Source of the DNA: Halovivax ruber XH-70
GTDB taxonomy: Archaea; Halobacteriota; Halobacteria; Halobacteriales; Natrialbaceae
Reading direction: 5' to 3'
Length of the DNA: 64,000 nt
Assembly: GCF_000328525.1 (NCBI RefSeq)
Contig: NC_019964.1
Location: 1,922,001-1,986,000 of the forward strand
Numbering within the stretch: the first letter of the stretch is position 1; the number at the start of each line of letters is the position of its first letter. The notes beneath the pieces are model-generated. The model was not told the DNA's origin. It worked only from the letters and a program-made list of their open reading frames with translations, and made no database searches. Below are positions 1 through 8,034 of the stretch, in pieces. A program made the translations under genes and the position numbers.

Positions 1-29
1 CGCATTCGTTCCACGGTCACTCGTCCCAT
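1..29 (-). CDS. Possible 5' end of a gene leaving the left edge
   Basis: An ATG on the minus strand at 29 opens a frame reading MGRVTVERM before the window ends. A TATA-like stretch (CTTATTACC on the minus strand, positions 64-56) lies about 30 nt upstream, the usual spacing for a leaderless haloarchaeal start. Only nine codons are visible, so no function can be named. The promoter geometry is the only support. Confidence 0.35.
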
Positions 30-323
30 GCTCGTGTTTCCCTATCGAAGGAATCGGTAATAAGATGCGGGGGTGACAATCGGCATCCAAGACAGGTTCT
101 GGCGGAAAACGTACCAGTTCCTTGGCTATTTTCGGAGCGGGTTGCAACCGTTCTCTCGAGCGGCACGTGCGAAAACGTGACCAGAAAAGCCAGCAACCAG
201 ACCCGATTCAGCCACGAATTGTGGAACAGGACTCGGAGCCGCCGCTATCGATGGCCTCGTCACCACTCGGTAACCGCTCGACTGCAGAGAAGACCGCCGT
301 CTCGGAGGCTGCGACGCGTGCAT
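30..323. other. Intergenic region at left edge
   Basis: This stretch lies between the putative gene at the edge and the bactofilin-like gene. Apart from the TATA-like box at 56-64 I see no convincing gene. The short open frames here are Arg/Ser-rich and lack the acidic composition of the real genes. Confidence 0.4.
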
Positions 324-1187
324 TCAATCCGCTTCGGGACGCGGATCGTTCTGCATCGTGATCTGGCCCGCCGCGCGCATGACGCCGTCGACGACGGTGT
401 CACTCCCGAGTTCGAGTTCGCCACAGGAGATGTCACCGAGGACTCTCACTCCCTCGTCGAGTGTGATCGAGCCGTCTCGAGTCGTCACGTCACCGTGGAC
501 GATCGTGTTCCGGTCGATTTGGATGTCACCCCTGGCACGAAGACTCCCGTAGAGTTCCGTCTCGCTGCCGACGTCGATCGATTCGGCTCGAATGTTGCCG
601 TGTAAGCGACAGTCGTCGCCGATCCGTGCAGGCGTCGAAACCCGCCAGGCGTCGTCGCTGACGGTCCCGTTCGCCGGGACGACGAGCGGTTCCGCCTCCG
701 GGTCGTCCGCAGCGTCCTCGTCGATCAGTTCGTCGATCAATCGCTGGGCGGCGTCCTCGTCACCGACCACGAGCAGGTGTTTGAGGTAGACGAACAGGAA
801 CACGATCGTCGGCATCGGGTTCCGGATGACGATCCAGCCGTTGGCTTCGAATCCCTCCTCGATGTCGACGTCATCGCCGATGTCTAAGTCCCCCGCGACC
901 ATGAGTTCGCCGCCGATGTGGACGCGCTCACCGAGGTAGGCGTCCCCGCCGACGAGCACGCTCTCGGCGACGTCGCTCCACATGTCCAGGCGGCAATCGC
1001 CGTCCGCTTCGATGGCGCCACCGAATCTGACTCCCTCGCTCGCGACGACGTTTCGGCCACGGACGCCGAACTCGACCGACGACCGCGTCCCGAGGAGGAC
1101 GTCCCCGTCGGTGACCAGGTCGCGTTCCTGGGCTTCGGTTCCATCTGGAACGACGAGTTCGTCGAGTGGCGCTCCGTGTCCCGGCAC
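324..1187 (-). CDS. Polymer-forming cytoskeletal (bactofilin-like) protein
   Basis: 287 aa with a GTG start. The sequence is a run of short beta-helix-type repeats alternating Gly/Asp turns with Val/Ile strands, for example GGDAYLGERVHIGGEL and HGDVTTRDGSITL. This is the pattern of bactofilin/polymer-forming cytoskeletal proteins and of left-handed beta-helix acyltransferases. A central hydrophobic segment (about residues 127-142, IVFLFVYLKHLLVVG) interrupts the repeats, so the protein may be membrane-attached with repeats on both sides. No acyltransferase catalytic histidine context is evident. The role in haloarchaea is unknown; a scaffold or shape function is inferred from the family. Confidence 0.7.
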   Translation of the reverse strand: MPGHGAPLDELVVPDGTEAQERDLVTDGDVLLGTRSSVEFGVRGRNVVASEGVRFGGAIEADGDCRLDMWSDVAESVLVGGDAYLGERVHIGGELMVAGDLDIGDDVDIEEGFEANGWIVIRNPMPTIVFLFVYLKHLLVVGDEDAAQRLIDELIDEDAADDPEAEPLVVPANGTVSDDAWRVSTPARIGDDCRLHGNIRAESIDVGSETELYGSLRARGDIQIDRNTIVHGDVTTRDGSITLDEGVRVLGDISCGELELGSDTVVDGVMRAAGQITMQNDPRPEAD

Positions 1188-1295
1188 AACCGAAACCCGC
1201 GTGCCGAACCCTAATAAACGGCCGTCAGACGGGCGGCAGACGAGAACTGGGACCCAGTCGACTCGTTTTTGTGCCGACCGTGCGTAGCGCCACTG

Positions 1296-1493
1296 ATGAC
1301 TTCACTCGCGTTCGACGAGGACGGCGTCGACGTCGTTTACGAAGGGACGGAGTTCCGACTCGAAAAGGTACTCATCGAGGAGGCTACGGACAAACGATAC
1401 TACGACGTGACCGACCACGAAGTATTACAGATCGTCGCCGAGCACCCAGAACTCACCGGGGAACCGAGACGTATCGGGGATATCGTCGGCTGA
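1296..1493 (+). CDS. Small conserved haloarchaeal protein (DUF5800-like)
   Basis: 65 aa, starting at the ATG at 1296 (MTSLAFDEDG). A longer frame exists upstream but its extra residues (MCRPCVAPL) do not look haloarchaeal. The protein ends in GEPRRIGDIVG and matches my memory of the short DUF5800 family found across Halobacteria, which has no known function. It is divergent from the bactofilin-like gene and convergent with the zinc-binding protein that follows. Confidence 0.6.
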   Translation: MTSLAFDEDGVDVVYEGTEFRLEKVLIEEATDKRYYDVTDHEVLQIVAEHPELTGEPRRIGDIVG

Positions 1494-1534
1494 ACCCCGT
1501 CGATCGCGACGGCCGTACCCCCGTCGCGAATCGG

Positions 1535-2110
1535 TCACTCGATATCGTACCGGTCCGCCGCCGATTCGAACGCGAGTTCCGCCTGTTCGCGGCTTCGGCG
1601 CTCCTCTCGCGCTGCGAGTGCCTCAGGATCAGGATTGACGTCGTCGGCCACCCGGGCCCACGAATTGTGAATTTTCGCGTGACACCACCGGCAGAGATAG
1701 ATCGTAATCTCGTGAGAGAGCTGATCCGCTGTCGGGTCAGCCTTCGACGCAGGGTGAGCCGACTCTGACGCGTAGGAGAGGTGGTGTTCTTCGAGCAACG
1801 GCCGCGAATCGGCGTGTGCCTCCCGTCGTTCCTCGAGACCACATCGACTGCACTCGCGATCGCGGTTCCGACACCGAAAGTGCGGACAGGAACGCCACTC
1901 GATCGCGTCCGAGTTCGCGTCAGATTCAGACGGCGGGACGGCGAGACACCGATACTCCTCGGCCCGGCGTTCGCGAGCGAACGACGGATCGCGAGCTGCG
2001 TGTTCGATCGCGTAGCGACACCGACCGTCGTCGGTGAGATGATCACAACGGTCGACGTGGTCGTACGGATCCGCGACGCCGACATCGGTTCCATTTGGCG
2101 TCTTCGCCAT
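1535..2110 (-). CDS. Zinc-binding HNH-like protein (DUF7097-like)
   Basis: 191 aa with clustered Cys/His motifs: CDHL near the N terminus, CPHFRCRNRDRECSRCG in the middle, EEHHLSY, and a C-terminal CRWCHAKIHNSWARV. The EHHLSY plus CxxCHxxIH arrangement resembles an HNH endonuclease fold, and similar haloarchaeal proteins are annotated only as conserved zinc-binding proteins. Nuclease activity is not established. It is divergent from the chemoreceptor gene. Confidence 0.6.
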   Translation of the reverse strand: MAKTPNGTDVGVADPYDHVDRCDHLTDDGRCRYAIEHAARDPSFARERRAEEYRCLAVPPSESDANSDAIEWRSCPHFRCRNRDRECSRCGLEERREAHADSRPLLEEHHLSYASESAHPASKADPTADQLSHEITIYLCRWCHAKIHNSWARVADDVNPDPEALAAREERRSREQAELAFESAADRYDIE

Positions 2111-2285
2111 TTAATCAGTGTTCGGGACGCGACCTAAAGAGTATCTCGCTCGATACGGACACAGAGGGGAAATCAGCGGAGCAGTCCAACGGCCCACCGA
2201 CAACACAACAGCCCATCGTGTGGACTGGAAGTGAAGGGTTGAGAACCAATCAGTTGGCCACAACACTTTCCTACCGGAACTTCCT

Positions 2286-2302
2286 CCGTATCAAACATAC
2301 GG
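2286..2302. promoter_or_regulatory. Inverted repeat just upstream of the transducer gene
   Basis: CCGTAT-caaac-ATACGG is a perfect 6-bp inverted repeat with a 5-nt spacer, ending 9 nt before the ATG at 2312 and running into a G-rich stretch that could serve as ribosome-binding site. It could be an operator or an RNA hairpin that occludes translation. Confidence 0.4.
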
Positions 2303-2311
2303 GGGGACGAA

Positions 2312-4897
2312 ATGAGCCCAACAATACGAAATTTAGTGCCTAACGTTATACGAGAAAGTTACGTTTATAAATTCGGAATCGCCCTACTCATCCTCGGGTT
2401 GTCCGTCGGATTGATAGGATTCCTCGGAACGACGATGATCACCGATAGCGTCGAAGACCGGACGCTAGAAACCCAGGAGGATATCGCTGCACAGGAAGCA
2501 GCGAAACTCAACGAATGGGACGCAGAAAACACCCAGGTCGCAAACGACGTCGCGAGGTCGTCTGCACTCCAGTGGGGTGACGACGGGGAAATCGAAAGTT
2601 ATCTTCAGGAACTGTCGTTCGCGTTCGAGGAAGCCCACTACGTGAACGTCGAAACCGGTGAAATCGATGCATCCACCGCTTCCGGCCCAGATACCATCGA
2701 AGACGTGAATTTTCCCGATGGTGAGGCCTTGACCGACGTCACGCAAAACGACGTACTCCGAACCGAACCGTACACCAACGTCAACTATGGCTCGGGGTCC
2801 GACCAACCCGTCGTCGCGTACTACACCAAAGTACCCGTCTCGGATCACGCGTTGATCGTGACGATGAATTTGGCTGATTACGGAAGCGACACCAGCGACA
2901 ACACCATCATCACCGTCCTCGACAACGAGAACCGGATCGCCACCGACGGTCGCTATCCAAGTTTCCAGGACGAGGCAACGAGCGAGAGCGGCGAGTATCC
3001 GTCCTTCCTCAGGAGTTACGACGACCCCGATGGATTCCTCTCGGTAGCGACGGAATCTTCAGTTGCAGACCGCTCAGGTGCGGCTGTTTACGATGGCTCC
3101 GGGAGTCAAGCGATTCAGGACGGGCCGTACAATTTCGAGGCGGATGGCTACGTCGGCGCCTACCACGGGACCGACATGGGCTGGACTGTGCTGACCCACA
3201 CTTCCACCGAAGACGCCTACGGTTTCGTTGCGACGGTAAACCAGTGGGGGATCTACGCAACGATAGCCGGTGTCGTCCTCATCGGGCTCATCGGCGCCAT
3301 AATCGGCCGCAATACGGCGACGTCGATCGACAAACTGACTGGAAAGGTCGCCGAGATGGAGGACGGGAATTTGGACGTCGAGTTCGAAACCAAGCGAATC
3401 GACAACATCGGCCGCCTGTACGACGGGTTCGCGGAGATGCGTGACGAGCTCAAGACACAGATTACGGAGGCCGAAAACGCCAGGGCCGACGCCGAACAGG
3501 AACGCGAGCGCGTCCAGCAGCTCAACGACGAGCTCCAGACCGCGGCCGATTCCTACTGCGACGTGATGGAGGAAGCCGCCGACGGCGATCTTACCGTCCG
3601 CATGGATCCGTCCGCGACGGACAACGAGACCATGCAGGAGATCGGCGAGGACTTCAACGACATGCTGACCGAGATCGAGGCGACCGTCGAGAGCCTGAAC
3701 CAGTTCGCGACCGAGGTCGCGACGGCCAGCGAACAGGTGACGGCCTCGAGCGAGGAAGTCCGTTCGGCCAGCGAACAGGTCAGCGAATCCGTCCAGGAGA
3801 TCTCCGACGGCGCGAACCAGCAATACGAGTCGCTCCGATCGGTCGACAACGAGATGAGCAACCTCTCGACGACGACCGAGGAGATTGCCGCCTCCTCGAA
3901 CGAGGTCGCAGACGTCGCCGAACGGACCGCCCGGACGGGACGCGACGGGAGAGAGGCTGCACGAGAGGCGATCGATGCGGTCGAGACGCTCGAAGACGAA
4001 CGCGAATCGGTCGTCGACGAGTTCGCGCAATTGCGCGACGACGTCGCCGAGATCGACCACCTCGTCGAACGAGTCGGCGAGATCGCAGAGCAGACCAATA
4101 TGCTCGCGCTGAACGCGAACATCGAAGCCTCCCGCTCCGCGGGCGGCGACGACGACGGCGGCTTCGCGGCCGTCGCAGCGGAAGTCAAGGAACTCTCCCA
4201 GGACGTCAAGGAGGCCACCGAAGAGATCGACAACCAACTCGAAGGCATCCAGACCCAGACCGAACGCTCCGCCGACGAAGTCGAACGAACCAGCGACGAG
4301 ATCGAGCGTGTCGGCGAACTGGTGACCGAAACCGTCGACGCACTCGAGGAGATCGCCGAGTACGCCCAGGAGACCAACGACGGCGTGCAGGAGATCTCGG
4401 CGGCGACGGAAGAACAGGCGGCCTCCACCGAGGAAGTCGTCGCGATGATCGACGACGTCGCATCGATCGCCGAACAGACGACGACCGAGGCCGAAGGCGT
4501 CGCCGCCGCGGCCGAAGAGCAGACCACGGCGATGTCCGAGGTCTCGAACTCCGCGAACGACCTGACCGAGCAGGCGATGGCGCTCTCCGAAGCACTCGAC
4601 CGCTTCGAAACTGACGCCCCTTCGGAGGCATCCGTCGTCGATCTCGACTACGATAGATCCGACGACGATGACGACGGGGCCGATGGCGGCCAGGACGCTG
4701 GCGAGTCGTTCTCGTTCGGCGAACCGACGGACGACGAGGCGGACACGACCGACGGTGAAGCCGACGAGTCAACGTCGATAACGTCCGACAAGCCGAGCGA
4801 CGACGAGACGGAGGCGACGGAATCCGAGGCTGGCGTGACCGACGATGACGCCACCTGGGGCGACAAAGAAGACGAAACGTTCTCCCTGGACGGGTAG
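2312..4897 (+). CDS. Methyl-accepting chemotaxis transducer
   Basis: 861 aa. TM helix about residues 20-43, an extracytoplasmic sensor domain (about 45-310, Cache-like by length and position), a second TM (about 313-335), HAMP (about 336-390), a long coiled coil, and the signalling tip EQTNMLALNANIEASRS near residue 592. The tip contacts CheA/CheW, and Gln/Glu-rich stretches on either side are likely methylation sites. A very acidic, repetitive tail of about 90 residues (Asp/Glu/Ser/Thr) follows. No che genes are adjacent, so it would feed a chemotaxis system elsewhere. The ligand cannot be deduced. Confidence 0.93.
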   Translation: MSPTIRNLVPNVIRESYVYKFGIALLILGLSVGLIGFLGTTMITDSVEDRTLETQEDIAAQEAAKLNEWDAENTQVANDVARSSALQWGDDGEIESYLQELSFAFEEAHYVNVETGEIDASTASGPDTIEDVNFPDGEALTDVTQNDVLRTEPYTNVNYGSGSDQPVVAYYTKVPVSDHALIVTMNLADYGSDTSDNTIITVLDNENRIATDGRYPSFQDEATSESGEYPSFLRSYDDPDGFLSVATESSVADRSGAAVYDGSGSQAIQDGPYNFEADGYVGAYHGTDMGWTVLTHTSTEDAYGFVATVNQWGIYATIAGVVLIGLIGAIIGRNTATSIDKLTGKVAEMEDGNLDVEFETKRIDNIGRLYDGFAEMRDELKTQITEAENARADAEQERERVQQLNDELQTAADSYCDVMEEAADGDLTVRMDPSATDNETMQEIGEDFNDMLTEIEATVESLNQFATEVATASEQVTASSEEVRSASEQVSESVQEISDGANQQYESLRSVDNEMSNLSTTTEEIAASSNEVADVAERTARTGRDGREAAREAIDAVETLEDERESVVDEFAQLRDDVAEIDHLVERVGEIAEQTNMLALNANIEASRSAGGDDDGGFAAVAAEVKELSQDVKEATEEIDNQLEGIQTQTERSADEVERTSDEIERVGELVTETVDALEEIAEYAQETNDGVQEISAATEEQAASTEEVVAMIDDVASIAEQTTTEAEGVAAAAEEQTTAMSEVSNSANDLTEQAMALSEALDRFETDAPSEASVVDLDYDRSDDDDDGADGGQDAGESFSFGEPTDDEADTTDGEADESTSITSDKPSDDETEATESEAGVTDDDATWGDKEDETFSLDG

Positions 4898-5073
4898 TCC
4901 CCCACCACACTCGAGAACCCGCTCGATTCTTCGTTTTCCGCGGGTCGATTGATCCGTGCATTCTTTCGGGAGGTCGATTGTTCGTTGTCAAATGCCGGCC
5001 CACACCGGTAATACCGAAACACGAGGACGCAACGGGCAGAGTACTTATTGTTCGGCCATCCCCACCGGATAGC

Positions 5074-5427
5074 GTGCAGCTCGTCCACGAACCGCCGACT
5101 GGCTCGCAATCGATCGTCGCTTCGTCCGTCCGAACGGCGGACTCGTTCCTCGCGAAGGCGTTTGGACTCATGTTCCGACGGTCCCTCCCAGCAGAATACG
5201 GCCTCGCCTTCCGGTTCGACGACCGACGGACACGCACCATCCACATGGTGTTCGTCTTCGTCCCGCTCGACGTGATCTGGGTCGCAGACGGCGTCGTCAC
5301 TCACGTCGAACGGTTGCACCCCTGGCGTGGCATCGCCCGTGCCGAGGCGGATCTGATCGTCGAACTCCCCGCCGGTGGCGCCGATGGAGTGGCGGTTGGC
5401 GACCAGCTCTCACTGAGCGAGGCGTGA
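5074..5427 (+). CDS. DUF192 family protein
   Basis: 117 aa, taken from the GTG at 5074 (VQLVHEPPTGSQ). The frame could start upstream with a TTG, but a TATA-like CTTATT about 30 nt before the GTG favours the shorter form. The core AKAFGLMFRRSLPAEYGLAF followed by a TIHMVFVFVPLDVIWV segment is the DUF192 signature (small beta-rich protein, function unknown). It follows the transducer gene by about 175 bp on the same strand. Confidence 0.8.
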   Translation: MQLVHEPPTGSQSIVASSVRTADSFLAKAFGLMFRRSLPAEYGLAFRFDDRRTRTIHMVFVFVPLDVIWVADGVVTHVERLHPWRGIARAEADLIVELPAGGADGVAVGDQLSLSEA

Positions 5428-5496
5428 CAGACAGTCCCGTCGGTCTCGGTCCGTTCGGATCTCGCCGGTCCAACGAGTCCCGGGCCGGCTCGCTTC

Positions 5497-5546
5497 GCTC
5501 GTCACGTTGTTCACGAAGAAGCGCCGAGGGGGAGATTTGAACCACG
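5497..5546. repeat. 50-bp direct repeat, copy 1, with tRNA-Ser 3'-end core
   Basis: This 50-bp sequence is identical to 5713-5762. Its second half (GCCGAGGGGGAGATTTGAAC) matches the 3' end of the tRNA-Ser gene at 5881 in 19 of 20 bases, in the same orientation. tRNA 3' ends are the usual integration sites of archaeal tyrosine-recombinase elements, so an att-site relic is a reasonable inference. Confidence 0.85.
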
Positions 5547-5712
5547 CCGAGACGTTCCGGGTCGCTCGCTGGCTCACGGCTGTGCCGTTCCCTTTTCGCG
5601 GTTCTCACTCCGTATCGAACCGCGCTCCGCTCGCGTCCCGGGCTGCGACTCGTCTCCTTCAAACTCACTATTCGCGCTCTCCGCTCACGGAGACGAGCAC
5701 ACGCTACGCGGT

Positions 5713-5762
5713 GCTCGTCACGTTGTTCACGAAGAAGCGCCGAGGGGGAGATTTGAACCACG
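5713..5762. repeat. 50-bp direct repeat, copy 2, with tRNA-Ser 3'-end core
   Basis: Second perfect copy, 216 bp after the first; its tRNA-like core lies 142 bp before the core of the true tRNA. The bases that would form the rest of the T-arm do not pair, so it is only a 3'-end fragment and not a complete tRNA. Confidence 0.85.
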
Positions 5763-5880
5763 GTCGGACGTTCTCGCTCACTTCGTTCGCGAGCGTGCGA
5801 CCTCCCTGATTCAAATTCCCCGTTCTACGTTTTCACGACGCAGTGGCTCGCTTCGCTCGCCGTGTTGCGTCGTGAAAAAC

Positions 5881-5964
5881 GCCGAGAGGGAGATTTGAAC
5901 TCCCGTGTCCGTGAGGACAGCAGATTTCGAATCTGCCGCCTTGGCCGGGCTAGGCTATCTCGGC
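5881..5964 (-). tRNA. tRNA-Ser (anticodon CGA)
   Basis: 84 nt. The acceptor arms GCCGAGA and TCTCGGC pair perfectly. The anticodon stem GCAGA/TCTGC encloses the loop TTCGAAA with anticodon CGA, reading UCG codons. A variable arm (TGTCC-TCAC-GGACA) and a T-arm (GGGAG-TTCAAAT-CTCCC) are present. The long variable arm is typical of serine tRNAs. CCA is not encoded, and no intron is visible. Confidence 0.96.
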
Positions 5965-6086
5965 TCGTCATCGTCTACCGGGTGGGTGATTTTAGTGGTT
6001 TCGATTCGGGGCCGGCGTGGCCGTGACGAGGTGAGATTCTGCTCCGGGACCGCAAAAACTATCCGAGAAAGAATTAAGATACCAAC

Positions 6087-7037
6087 ATGGACGCCAACCA
6101 GGCGCACGACGAGTGCGAACGCGTTCTCGAGACGATCGGTGAGGCAATCGTCGCCGAGCGTCGCTTCTTCGAAGACATCCTCGTCGGAGTCGTCGGTCGG
6201 GGGCACGTGTTACTGGAAGACGTTCCCGGGACAGGAAAGACGCTGACAGCCCGGAGCGTCGCCACGGCACTCGGCCTCTCGTTTTCGCGCGTGCAGTTTA
6301 CGCCCGATCTCCTTCCGTCCGACGTGACGGGCACGCACATCTACAACGAGAACGACGCCACGTTCGAATTCACCGAAGGGCCCATCTTCGCGAACATCGT
6401 GCTCGCCGACGAGATCAATCGCGCGCCACCGAAGACACAGGCGGCGCTCTTGGAGGCCATGGAGGAGGGGCAGGTGACCGTCGCCGGGGAGACTCGCGAA
6501 CTCCCGAAACCGTTCTTCGTGATCGCCACGCAAAACCCGGTCGAACAGGAGGGAACGTTTCCCCTCCCCGAGGCACAGGTCGATCGATTCCTCGTCAAGA
6601 CCTCGATGGGGTATCCCGACGAAGCCGGTGAGATCGAGTTGCTAGAGAGGCGAGCGAACCGGGACGCACAGAGCCCGTCAGTCGAGGAAGTGTTCGAACC
6701 GAGTCACGTTCGCGACCTCCGTCGCGCACCGGAGACCGTCGACACCGATCCCGACCTGCTCTCGTACATCGCGGCGATCGCTCGCCAGACACGAACCGAC
6801 GGCCGCGTCGCCGTCGGCGTCTCCCCGCGTGGCACGCAGCGACTCTTCGAGGCCTCGCGAGCGTACGCCATCCTCCAGGGCCGCGATTTCGTGACCCCGG
6901 ACGACATCAAGCGCGTCGCACAGCCGGTGCTCGCCCACCGGCTCGTCCTGACCCCCGACGCCGCCGTCAACGACGTCGAAAAGTCCCACATCATCGAGGG
7001 CGTCCTCGAATCGGTTCCCGTGCCGACGGTCGAGTGA
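6087..7037 (+). CDS. MoxR-family AAA+ ATPase
   Basis: 316 aa. Walker A is GTGKTLTAR near residue 49, Walker B LADEINRAPPK near residue 107, followed by the sensor ATQNPVEQEGTFPLPEAQ typical of MoxR. The C-terminal region corresponds to the AAA lid. MoxR ATPases act as chaperones, usually next to DUF58 and vWA partners. Here those partners are absent: only a hypothetical protein follows, so the client is unknown. The vWA protein at 13.9 kb is in a separate operon. Confidence 0.92.
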   Translation: MDANQAHDECERVLETIGEAIVAERRFFEDILVGVVGRGHVLLEDVPGTGKTLTARSVATALGLSFSRVQFTPDLLPSDVTGTHIYNENDATFEFTEGPIFANIVLADEINRAPPKTQAALLEAMEEGQVTVAGETRELPKPFFVIATQNPVEQEGTFPLPEAQVDRFLVKTSMGYPDEAGEIELLERRANRDAQSPSVEEVFEPSHVRDLRRAPETVDTDPDLLSYIAAIARQTRTDGRVAVGVSPRGTQRLFEASRAYAILQGRDFVTPDDIKRVAQPVLAHRLVLTPDAAVNDVEKSHIIEGVLESVPVPTVE

Positions 7038-7107
7038 GGACGCGCCGTACCGGCTTCGCTTCTCGGGATTCGATACGTTCATCCACCCAGCGGCGAAAGT
7101 GGATGGT

Positions 7108-7659
7108 ATGCGGATTCGAGAGTGGAACGACCTGCTCGAAGACGTCAGCGACGAGTCGGCAGCCCCGGCAGACTGGCGAGCGATCGCCGGCGATCGGGCC
7201 AGCGGCGTCGGCGAGGACCTGTACCTCGCACACCCACAGGTCGGCGTCTACCTCCTCAAAACGTACGCCAAGAATCCCTACGAGGTTGGCGGCTACGGCG
7301 CCGAGGTCGCCAGATCACTCGACGACGAACTCGGCTCGTTCTTGCCGTCCGACGACGCAGACGGTCGGTTCGCCCTCCAGCAACCCCCTGACGACGAAGA
7401 TCACGCCGAGACGGTGACGAACCGGCTACAGACGGTCGTCGAGACCCACCGTGACGCGCCGACCACTCCGAAAGACTTCTTCGACGACGTGATGGACGCA
7501 CTCGAGAGTCCAGCCTTCGGACCGATGGAGTACGATCAGTTCGATCGGCCCGAGGAACTCGACGAACTCGCAGCCCGGTTTGAAGAGGCCGAATCGGTCC
7601 TCGACGCCGAACTTGACGAGCTCATCGAGGCGGACGACGTCGATCGCGGATTCATGTGA
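7108..7659 (+). CDS. Conserved hypothetical protein
   Basis: 183 aa, starting at the ATG at 7108 (MRIREWNDLLEDVSDE); a GTG nine bases upstream is the alternative. The protein is acidic and apparently soluble, with a well-conserved-looking segment YLAHPQVGVYLLKTYAKNPYEVGGYG in the first third. I do not recognise the family. It follows the MoxR gene by about 70 bp on the same strand and may be co-transcribed. Confidence 0.7.
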   Translation: MRIREWNDLLEDVSDESAAPADWRAIAGDRASGVGEDLYLAHPQVGVYLLKTYAKNPYEVGGYGAEVARSLDDELGSFLPSDDADGRFALQQPPDDEDHAETVTNRLQTVVETHRDAPTTPKDFFDDVMDALESPAFGPMEYDQFDRPEELDELAARFEEAESVLDAELDELIEADDVDRGFM

Positions 7660-8034
7660 CTGGGACCGACCGATCAGCGCCGACCAGCCGCTCGATCGAT
7701 CACAGACCCAGCGCGATTCCAGAACGACTCCCGACGAATACCTGTGCTGTCCTTCAACGGCATCGATAACACACGCTCACAGGTGGTAGAAAACGGCAGG
7801 GAATGTACCCTGCCAGTGTCAGAGGCAGGCACCCCACTACTGGTGCCGTCTATCCCTACAGATCATGACCACGTAGTAGTATGGCCTAATCGTTTAGGAC
7901 AGGTATGTGACGGCGTACCACGTGACCAGCCATGAACGAGGGCTGGATCTCGACGACAGTCCCGACCACTGGACTGGACAGATCGAACGGCGTTAGAACA
8001 CGTGACACGCCAACTCAAGGGGCGCCGGTCGGCC
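7660..8034. other. Intergenic region with two strong hairpins
   Basis: About 375 bp with no convincing gene. It contains GGCAGGG-aatgta-CCCTGCC (7795-7814, perfect 7-bp stem) and GGCACC-ccactact-GGTGCC (7828-7847, perfect 6-bp stem), followed by CCTAA-tcgt-TTAGG (7884-7897). A short frame from a GTG at 7907 to 7996 could encode 29 residues but has no independent support. A structured RNA or a decayed element end are both possible. Confidence 0.5.

Larger units (their letters stand above)
5428..5880. other. Gene-free region with tRNA-derived repeats
   Basis: About 450 bp without a credible gene. It contains two identical 50-bp repeats and several copies of CTCGCTTCGCTCG-like sequence. Open frames across it repeat the same peptide on each strand because of the DNA repeat and are not genes. 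Confidence 0.7.

Noticed and set aside
5507-5809. 100-residue frame across the tRNA-derived repeats
   Set aside because: The peptide repeats (KKRRGGDLNH twice) because the DNA is duplicated; the frame is Arg/Thr/Ser-rich and unlike the real genes.
7907-7996. 29-codon GTG-started frame after the hairpin pair
   Set aside because: Composition is acceptable (MTAYHVTSHERG...), but there is no well-placed TATA box, no coupling to a neighbour and it is too short to judge.
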